Origin: Desulfitobacterium chlororespirans DSM 11544
GTDB taxonomy: Bacteria; Bacillota; Desulfitobacteriia; Desulfitobacteriales; Desulfitobacteriaceae
Reading direction: 5' to 3'
Assembly (NCBI RefSeq): GCF_900143285.1
Contig: NZ_FRDN01000006.1
Location: forward strand, 372,001-436,000
Length of the DNA stretch: 64,000 nucleotides
Of this stretch, positions 58,087 through 64,000 are shown one piece after another (position 1 is the stretch's first letter; every line of letters begins with the position of its first letter). The notes below the pieces were generated by a model. It did not search any database. It worked only from the letters and a program-made list of their open reading frames with translations, and was not told the DNA's origin. A program made the translations under genes and the position numbers.

Positions 58087-58980
58087 ATGGAACAAGAGAA
58101 ATCGGCAGCAAAAAAGCGTCTTATTATCTTTGTCGCCCTTACAATGGGCATCAGCTGGCTGGTGTTTCTGCTGATCCCCATCTGCGGACTAACCTACGGC
58201 AGTGGCTGGGCGGTCATATTGTTGGCAGCGGCTATGTTTATTCCCGCATTATGTAATATATTGACACGGTTTATAACCAAAGAAGGTTTTGGCAATATGT
58301 ATCTGAAGCCGAATTTTAAAGGGAATGGGAAACGCTATCTGCTGATCTATTTCGGCCCGACAGTTTTATTGTTTTTGAGTGCAGCCTTCTATTTTCTGAT
58401 CTTTCCCGGCTCGTTTGATACGGAGCTTGCCATTTTAACAGAATTGACTGAGCCAGGTTCTGCGGCCGGACTGTCCCCAGTCACGCTGCTGATTGTCCAG
58501 GTTCTGATGGTGCTGCTCATTGGTCCGGTTATCAACATCATTCCCACACTGGGTGAAGAACTTGGCTGGAGAGGGTATCTTCTTCCCAAATTGAGGGGAT
58601 TCTTCTCCGACAGGGCGGCGTTAACGATTACGGGCGTAATCTGGGGAATTTGGCATTTGCCTATTATCGCTATGGGGCATAATTACGGGACCGGTTATTG
58701 GGGCTATCCATGGCTGGGTATCCTGGCCATGATTGTATTCTGTGTCGTTCTGGGGATTATTGAAGGCTATGCATTCATTAAGCTGGGCAGCGTTATTCCG
58801 GCAGCCATGATTCATTCCGTGGTAAATGCCGGCGCAGCGTTTCCCATCTACCTTGCAAAAGACGGGTATAATACCCTGCTTGGCCCGGCGATCACCGGAC
58901 TGATCGGCGGACTTCCGTTTATTGCTTTGGCTCTTGTACTGTTTCTCAAATGCACCCGGCAACGGCCTCACATCCAGTAA
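58087..58980 (+). CDS. CPBP-family intramembrane metalloprotease
   Basis: 297 residues with eight or so helices. Catalytic motifs EELGWRGYLLPKL (Glu-Glu ... Arg), GIWHLPII (His) and a late SVVNAG segment with HS are those of CAAX-protease/bacteriocin-processing (Abi) proteins. AGGAGG precedes ATG 58087 by 12 bases. Its pairing with an HTH-TPR regulator suggests peptide processing or immunity. Confidence 0.9.
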   Translation: MEQEKSAAKKRLIIFVALTMGISWLVFLLIPICGLTYGSGWAVILLAAAMFIPALCNILTRFITKEGFGNMYLKPNFKGNGKRYLLIYFGPTVLLFLSAAFYFLIFPGSFDTELAILTELTEPGSAAGLSPVTLLIVQVLMVLLIGPVINIIPTLGEELGWRGYLLPKLRGFFSDRAALTITGVIWGIWHLPIIAMGHNYGTGYWGYPWLGILAMIVFCVVLGIIEGYAFIKLGSVIPAAMIHSVVNAGAAFPIYLAKDGYNTLLGPAITGLIGGLPFIALALVLFLKCTRQRPHIQ

Positions 58981-59043
58981 GCAAAAGTGCCGGCTTGCGG
59001 GAAAATATTGAAAGCAGCAATTATGCGTATTGGCTGCAAAAAA

Positions 59044-59080
59044 GCCGCTTGCTCTGGCATCAAGAGAGCAAGCGGCAAAT
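59044..59080 (-). terminator. terminator of the ABC solute-binding gene
   Basis: On the minus strand GCCGCTTGCTCT pairs with AGAGCAAGCGGC and is followed by TTTTTT. Confidence 0.85.
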
Positions 59081-59103
59081 TTATTTGGCAAATTAGCGGT
59101 TGC

Positions 59104-60759
59104 CTATTGGCTGAGGGCAATGCCCGCCACGTTTACCCAGGACGGCTGGCTGCCGAAGGTGTAATCGGCGATGACGTCACCGTTGAATACGGCAATCTCA
59201 TTCAGGTAGGTGACCGGAACCAGCACCCCGTCCCGGTGGGCGGTTTCCAGGGCGTAATGGAAGCCGGCCCGGATATTGTCTTCCCCCACCAGGCTTAAGA
59301 GGCCGCCGGTAAGCTCGTAGGCCTCGTGGTAGCTCAGGCTGGGCAGGGCCTTGGATACCATGGGGTCGGTGGAAAAGGAAAATTTGCTGTAATCCAGGTT
59401 GGGGTTCATGTTGGCCACAAAGGTAAAGGGGTCGTACAGGATGCCGTAGCTTTCATAGTAAGTCAGGGTGTAGTCGCCGGCGCTGTAGATATCGCTGTAA
59501 AAGGCCATCAGCTCCAGGCCGGTCAACGTAACTTCCATCCCGATGTCTTTCAGGTTGGCCTGAATGGCTAAGGCTGTCTGGTCATTGGTGGCATTGGCGA
59601 CATATTTCAGCTCCGCCCCTAACCTCTGTCCGTTCTTTTCCAGAATACCGTCGCCGTCGCTGTCCGCCCAGCCCGCTTCCGTAAGCAGTGTTTGGGCCTT
59701 GGCGGGGTTATAATCGTAAGGAGTTACAGCAATATCGCAATAAGGAAGGGCGGTATCCATAATGGTATCCGCCGCGGTTTTCAGGCCGCCGAACAGGTTC
59801 TCGGCCAGGCCTTTTTTATCGACGGCGTGCTGGACGGCCTGCCGCACCTTAAGATCGTCAAAGGGCGCGGCTGTGGTGTTTTGGGCCAGGAACTCGGTCA
59901 GCACGTTCACCCCGGAGACTTTGCCGGTGTACTGAGCGGATTTATCCAATTCCAGATAGGCGCTGTAGGAGATATTGTCCGTGCCGGAGATAAAATCCAC
60001 CTCGTCGTTGCGCAGTGCCAGCACCTTGGCCTCATTGTCCGGAATCACCTTGACGGTGAAGGCATCCACCGGGGGCTTCTCACCGTGATAATAAGGATTG
60101 CGGACAAAGGTGTATTCCCGGTGGTCTTTGGTGTCGCCTGCGTACATATAGGGGCCTGTGCCGAAGGTGGCGGTGGCCAGCGCCTCGGCGAAGGTGCCGT
60201 CCTCCTGGAAGGCGGCGGCAGCCATGATGCCCCGCGGCATGACCATGGCCAGGTTGATCAGGGTGGCGAAGTAAGGCCGCTGGAGGTGAATTTCCAGTAC
60301 ATGCTCATCTACGGCAACGACTTCTTCGATCAGGCTGTTCAGCAGCCCATAGTTGATGCCGTGCACGCCGAGGATGGTATTGAAATTGTCCAGATTCAAT
60401 TTGACAACCTCCGCGGTAAGATCGCTGCCGTCGGAGAATTTGACGCCCTGGCGGAGGCTGAAGGTGTAAACGAGCCCGTCGTCGGAAACCTGCCAGCTTT
60501 CCGCCAGACCGGGGGTAATTTTCCCGTTGTCGTAATTGACGAGGGTTTCATAAAAGTTGCCGATGTAATAATAGTAGGAAAAGGAATTGCCCTGCTGGGG
60601 CCCGTAAATGGAAGCAAAGCCGCCCAGGAAGTTGGAGCTTTCCGCAATGGTAATGGTTTGGGGCTTGCTTATACCGGACGCCGGGGCGGAGGTGCAGCCC
60701 GCCGCGGGCATGATCGCCAGGAGCAGGGCCAGAAGCAGGACCGGGAGTCTTTTGTTCAT
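59104..60759 (-). CDS. nickel/peptide-type ABC transporter substrate-binding lipoprotein (NikA-like)
   Basis: 552-residue family 5 solute-binding protein. Signal peptide with lipobox PAAGC. The fold signatures are FYETLVNYDNGKITPGLAESW, SLRQGVKFSDGS, GTGPYMY, VRQAVQHAVDKKGLAENLFGG, DTIMDTALPY and AKAQTLLTEAGWADSDGDG. The DTI-x-x-x-x-PY and PVTYLNE regions are closer to nickel-binding NikA than to oligopeptide binders, so nickel or a metal chelate is favoured. Start ATG 60759 is set by the signal peptide and an AGGAGAG site. Last gene of the minus-strand operon, 150 bases after the second ATPase. Confidence 0.85.
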   Translation of the reverse strand: MNKRLPVLLLALLLAIMPAAGCTSAPASGISKPQTITIAESSNFLGGFASIYGPQQGNSFSYYYYIGNFYETLVNYDNGKITPGLAESWQVSDDGLVYTFSLRQGVKFSDGSDLTAEVVKLNLDNFNTILGVHGINYGLLNSLIEEVVAVDEHVLEIHLQRPYFATLINLAMVMPRGIMAAAAFQEDGTFAEALATATFGTGPYMYAGDTKDHREYTFVRNPYYHGEKPPVDAFTVKVIPDNEAKVLALRNDEVDFISGTDNISYSAYLELDKSAQYTGKVSGVNVLTEFLAQNTTAAPFDDLKVRQAVQHAVDKKGLAENLFGGLKTAADTIMDTALPYCDIAVTPYDYNPAKAQTLLTEAGWADSDGDGILEKNGQRLGAELKYVANATNDQTALAIQANLKDIGMEVTLTGLELMAFYSDIYSAGDYTLTYYESYGILYDPFTFVANMNPNLDYSKFSFSTDPMVSKALPSLSYHEAYELTGGLLSLVGEDNIRAGFHYALETAHRDGVLVPVTYLNEIAVFNGDVIADYTFGSQPSWVNVAGIALSQ

Positions 60760-60895
60760 ACCAATCTCTCCTCTTGTGCGCACGTTGTGCGCTTCATTTA
60801 ATCAATTAGAATCTGCTCTTGCATACCCGTTATTTGGCAGAACTTCATTAGCCCGTATACATCAAATGAATTCTTATGAATGCTTGCCGGTAAAT

Positions 60896-60937
60896 TTGCC
60901 AAACGGCAGGCTCAGGGCAGAGCCTGCCGTTTGGCAA
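60896..60937 (-). repeat. 17-base perfect hairpin at the end of the second ATPase gene
   Basis: TTGCCAAACGGCAGGCT and its complement flank an 8-base loop and cover the last codons and stop of the ATPase gene. No T-run follows, so it may be an mRNA-stability or partial-termination hairpin between the ATPase gene and the solute-binding gene, which often needs separate expression. Confidence 0.65.
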
Positions 60938-61697
60938 GCAGCGCCCCCACCAGCTGTTGGGAATAGGGATGGCGGAAATCATGATACCCCTGGATGTTTT
61001 CTGCTTTTTCCACGATCTTGCCGTCTTTCATGACCAGGATGTGCTGGGAGGCGTACAGGGCGACCTCCAGATCGTGGGTCACCAGCAGATAGCTGCAGCG
61101 GATCTCCTCTTTCAGGGCGAGGAGCAGGTCCAGAATCTGCTTGCGCAGGGTAACGTCCAGGCCGCTGATGGATTCATCGAAAATAATCAGTCTGGGAGAA
61201 ACACCGATGGCCCGGGCGATGCAGACCCGCTTTTGCTGACCGCCGCTGAGTTCATGGGGATAACGCCCCAGGATCTCAGCCGCCAGACCTACCCGCCCCA
61301 GCAGCTGGCCGGCCCGTTCCCTTTGTTCGTTCCTGCTCAGGCCGAGCAGGTTTTTTAATGGTTCCGCCAGGATCTGAGCAATGGTTTGCCGCGGGTCCAG
61401 GGAGCTTTGCCCGTCCTGCAGGACCAGCTGGACGTCCCGGCGCTTCTGCCGCAATTCCCGGGCATTGTAAGTCCGGATGGGTCTGCCATCCAGCAGCAGC
61501 TGGCCGCCGGTCGGTCTTTCCACGTAAGCCAGCAGGCGGGAAAGGGTGCTTTTGCCGCTGCCGCTCTCACCCACCAAAGCATAAACCGTATTTTCCTCCA
61601 GCTGGAGAGATAGGCCGTCCACCGCCAGGCAGGTATGTTTGGGTCCAAAGGTGCCTTGGGCCGTGTACTGTTTGCTGAGGTCAACCGCTTTGAGCAT
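60912..61697 (-). CDS. nickel/peptide ABC transporter ATPase (NikE/DppF-like)
   Basis: 261 residues: Walker A VGESGSGKSTLSRLL, signature LSGGQQKRVCIARAI, Walker B LIIFDESISGLD and H-loop VTHDLEV. It ends at residue 261 with little of the usual C-terminal oligopeptide_HPY domain, as in NikE. AAGGAGG precedes ATG 61697. Overlaps the preceding ATPase gene by 17 bases. Confidence 0.9.
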   Translation of the reverse strand: MLKAVDLSKQYTAQGTFGPKHTCLAVDGLSLQLEENTVYALVGESGSGKSTLSRLLAYVERPTGGQLLLDGRPIRTYNARELRQKRRDVQLVLQDGQSSLDPRQTIAQILAEPLKNLLGLSRNEQRERAGQLLGRVGLAAEILGRYPHELSGGQQKRVCIARAIGVSPRLIIFDESISGLDVTLRKQILDLLLALKEEIRCSYLLVTHDLEVALYASQHILVMKDGKIVEKAENIQGYHDFRHPYSQQLVGALLAKRQALP

Positions 61698-62574
61698 TTC
61701 CGCCTCCTTGGGTCAGCAGGCCGGCCGCCATCAGTTCCTGGGTATAGCTGTGCCGGGGCCGGCGGAAAATCTCCTGCACCGTGCCCCCCTCCACAATCTG
61801 ACCGTCTTTCATGACCAGGATGTCGTCCGCCAGGGTGCCGGCCACCCCGAAATCATGGGTGATCACCAGCAGGGAAATCCCCTGGGCTTTGATTTTGGCG
61901 AATTCGCCCAGGATCATCTCCTCGGAAACGGCGTCCACAGCGGTGGTGGCCTCGTCGGCGATCAGCCGGGGCTTCAGCAAGAGGGAGAGGGCGATCATTA
62001 CCCGCTGCAGCATGCCGCCGGAAAGCTCGTGGGGATAGCTGCCCATGATCTTTTCCGGCTGCGTCAGGTTGATATCCTGCAACGCCTGGGGCGCGCGGGC
62101 ATAGGCCTCCTTCGGGCCGATGGGCAGATGAGCCGCCAGAATAGCGGTGATTTGCCTGCCGATCCGGGTCATGGGCGCGAAAGCGGTCATGGGATTCTGC
62201 ATAATCATGCAGAGTTCCTTGCCCCGCAGGGGTCGGTATCCCGTTTCAGGCATGGCCAGCAGGTCCCGGCCGGCATAGCGGATCTCGCCCTGCAGCGCAA
62301 ACAGCCCGGGATTGAGCAGCCGCAGGATGGCTTTGCTGGTCAGGGTTTTGCCGCTGCCGCTCTCGCCGATCAGGCCCAGGGTCCGGCCCTTGGCCAACGC
62401 GAAGCTGATGTCCTTGACCAACGCTTGCCGGTTCTTTTTCAGTTCGATGGTCAAGCCCTTCACTTCCAGCAGCTTCTCTGTCGCCGGTTTTGACGTCGCC
62501 GGTTTTGCCGTTGTCGTTTTTGCCGCCGTTGTTTTGGGGGGCGTCACTTTTTCTTGGGTCAGCTTTCTTTCCAT
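61681..62574 (-). CDS. nickel/peptide ABC transporter ATPase (NikD/DppD-like) with repetitive N-terminal extension
   Basis: 297 residues. Walker A IGESGSGKTLTSKAIL, signature ELSGGMLQRVMIALSL, LIADEATTAVDA and VITHDFGV. Residues about 7-32 are a low-complexity Lys/Thr/Ala/Pro stretch (TTAAKTTTAKPATSKPAT) that ABC ATPases normally lack. Start ATG 62574 is set by GGAGGAGG eight bases upstream; the longer upstream frame overlaps the permease gene out of frame. The missing A in LIADEA versus LLxADEPT is mild. Confidence 0.87.
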   Translation of the reverse strand: MERKLTQEKVTPPKTTAAKTTTAKPATSKPATEKLLEVKGLTIELKKNRQALVKDISFALAKGRTLGLIGESGSGKTLTSKAILRLLNPGLFALQGEIRYAGRDLLAMPETGYRPLRGKELCMIMQNPMTAFAPMTRIGRQITAILAAHLPIGPKEAYARAPQALQDINLTQPEKIMGSYPHELSGGMLQRVMIALSLLLKPRLIADEATTAVDAVSEEMILGEFAKIKAQGISLLVITHDFGVAGTLADDILVMKDGQIVEGGTVQEIFRRPRHSYTQELMAAGLLTQGGGNAQSG

Positions 62575-62575
62575 C

Positions 62576-63393
62576 TCAAGCCTCCTCCGGGGACAGAATA
62601 TCGCGCAGGGCTTCCCCGAAAAGGTTGAAGCCCGCTGTGGTAAAAATAATGCACAAGCCGGGATAAACCAGCAACAGGGGATGGCCGTACAGGTAGGAGG
62701 GCGCCTTGCTGAACATGGCTCCCCACTCCGGCGTGCCCGTGGCAAAGCCGAAGCCCAGAAAGGAATAGCTGGAAATCGTCAGCACAATGGACGCCACCCC
62801 CGTGCTGAAATAGACCAGCAGGTGGGGCAGGACGTTGGGCAGGATATGGCCGAGAACGATCTGCAGGTCGCTGCAGCCGGCAACCCGGCAGGCCAGAACA
62901 TATTGCTTGTTTTTTTCCTGAAGGATAAAAGTTCGGATGATCTTGGCAAACCATACCCACATGGAAAAAGGATAGAAATCATGATATTGACCGTGCCGTG
63001 TCCCAACGAACCGATCAGGGTCACGGCTACCAGAAGGGGCGGAAAAGCCATGAACACGTCGCAGACCGCGGAAAAAACCCGGTCCACCCGGCCGCCCGCG
63101 TAGGTGCAGACCGTAGCCACCGCCGTGCTGAAAACAGCCAGGAGCAGCAAGGTCGGAACGGCGATCCCCAGGGAATAGCGCGCGCCGTACAGCAGCCGGG
63201 ACAAAACGCAGCGGCCCATCTCGTCCGTGCCCAAAGGATACTGGGCGCTCGCCGGGGCGTAGGTATGGGCAATGTCGATGGTTCCCGGATCATGGGGAGC
63301 CAGGACAGGGGCCAGCAGGGCCAGGAGCAGCATGCAGAAGATTATGATCAGTCCGGTGACGGCCTGGGGATTGTATCTTATCTCTCTAATCAT
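62576..63393 (-). pseudogene. nickel/peptide ABC permease (NikC/DppC-like) with one-base frameshift
   Basis: The 5' part (63393 to about 62970) encodes PLGTDEMGRCVLSRLLYGAR and VNIMISILF; the 3' part (62962-62576), in the next frame, continues MWVWFAKIIRTFILQEKNKQ, AGCSDLQIVLGHILPNVLPH and ends LRDILSPEEA. The parts join seamlessly if the A5 run at 62965-62969 (T5 on the coding strand) had six bases. So this is either a true homopolymer mutation, a phase-variable tract or an assembly error. GGGGAGG precedes ATG 63393. Confidence 0.88.
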
Positions 63394-64000
63394 GGCAGGC
63401 CTCCCCGGATGACCGCAGCGTGGGTTGGATGGCCAGATTGATCAGCTCCGCGGCGAAATTCAGCAGCACGAAAAAAGTGGCAAAAATCAGGACGCAGGCG
63501 TTGATTCCGGGCAGGTCCCGCCCGATAATGGCCTGAACAAGATAGGAGCCGATGCCGGGCCAGGAAAAGACTGCCTCCACCATGGCGCTTCCCGCCAGTG
63601 TATAGCCGAAGCTCTGAAAGAACAGGGTGACCATGGGCGGCAGGGCAGACTTAAGGGCCAGCGCCGTGATCTTGCGCTCCGGCAGGCCGCAGGCCCGGGC
63701 ATAGGTGATGAAATCGGCCTGATAGCTGCGGATCAGGTTGGAGCGGAAGACGCGGATAAAGGAGCAGGCCATCGGTATGGCCAGGGCCAGGGCGGGCAGA
63801 ATCAGGCTGCGCAGGTTGCCGTACTCCACCACCTTAAAGAGGGGGAGCGAAACGGCAAAAAGCGCCAGGAGCATAAACCCCAGCCAAAAGTTGGGCAGGG
63901 AGAGCCCGACAATCGTCCCGATCCGGGCCGCCTGGTCAAACAGCCCGTTTTTTCTTACCGCCGAGGCAATGCTGACCGGCAGGGTAATCAGAAGGGTAAA
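63386..64000 (-). CDS. nickel/peptide ABC permease (NikB/DppB-like), partial
   Basis: The C-terminal 204 residues of a family 1 binding-protein-dependent permease; the N-terminus lies beyond the right edge and the frame is open to 64000. The membrane loop includes FIRVFRSNLIRSYQADFITYARACGLPERKI and the helix pair SFGYTLAGSAMVEAVFSWPGIGSYLVQAI, the standard DppB/NikB signature. Overlaps the following permease gene by eight bases. First visible gene of the minus-strand operon B-C-D-E-A. Confidence 0.9.
   Translation of the reverse strand, partial: FTLLITLPVSIASAVRKNGLFDQAARIGTIVGLSLPNFWLGFMLLALFAVSLPLFKVVEYGNLRSLILPALALAIPMACSFIRVFRSNLIRSYQADFITYARACGLPERKITALALKSALPPMVTLFFQSFGYTLAGSAMVEAVFSWPGIGSYLVQAIIGRDLPGINACVLIFATFFVLLNFAAELINLAIQPTLRSSGEACHD

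Noticed and set aside
59692-60801. 369-codon plus-strand frame
   Set aside because: Shadow of the NikA-like gene, Gly/Val-rich and without a ribosome site.
62559-63103. Frames opposite or offset to the permease gene
   Set aside because: Explained by the frameshifted NikC-like gene and its antisense shadows.
1-64000. CRISPR arrays, transposases, integrases and rRNA operons
   Set aside because: No regularly spaced repeats, no transposase or integrase proteins and no rRNA-like sequence were seen; the only tRNA-like signal is the short fragment near 51000.

Overview
The window looks like an oriC-proximal segment of a spore-forming, anaerobic low-to-mid GC Firmicute, most probably Desulfitobacterium or a close Peptococcaceae relative. 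This rests on gene content: Ger(x)C, YaaT, YabG, SpoVG and AbrB/SpoVT sporulation-linked genes, an acetogen-type methylenetetrahydrofolate reductase with a cysteine-rich C-terminal domain, and cyanophycin genes. Taxonomy is inferred, not searched.

Positions 1-34200 largely follow the conserved Bacillus subtilis order from yaaO and holB through yaaT, yabA, rsmI, abrB, metG, tatD, yabE-like, rnmV, ksgA, yabG, ispE, purR, spoVG, glmU to prs. Lineage insertions interrupt it: a large structured non-coding block before metG (5495-6092), cell-wall genes (two 3D-domain proteins, CwlD, a GH18 lipoprotein), a metF-like gene, two tandem Cache-type chemoreceptors of equal length, a small L,D-transpeptidase, and a cyanophycinase-cyanophycin synthetase pair.

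After prs the conserved order stops and an accessory region runs to the right edge. It holds a P1B-type metal ATPase with a 59-residue coupled membrane protein, a small HTH/membrane-protein operon, and a LUD protein. Next comes a four-gene locus read here as a ComX-ComQ-ComP-ComA-like prenyl-peptide quorum-sensing system with reversed X-Q order, a sensor kinase lacking the usual phospho-acceptor histidine, and a degenerate receiver pocket. A CsoR repressor follows, with near-identical operators at its own promoter and at the ATPase promoter, and with a decayed scrap of the ATPase and its small partner just downstream.

From 43 to 56 kb there is a transporter region: two ABC exporter-type half-transporters, then an AraC regulator, an ECF transporter (EcfT, fused EcfA, Trep_Strep/MptD-like S component) and a decayed third ABC permease. 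A patch of accessory genes (DUF4143 AAA ATPase, DUF1835/DUF3658 protein, internally deleted RhuM protein, tRNA-like 3' end) splits the set. Then come a Fic protein, an HTH-TPR regulator with a CPBP protease, and a minus-strand nickel/peptide-type ABC operon. In that operon the second permease gene carries a one-base frameshift, and the first permease gene runs off the window.
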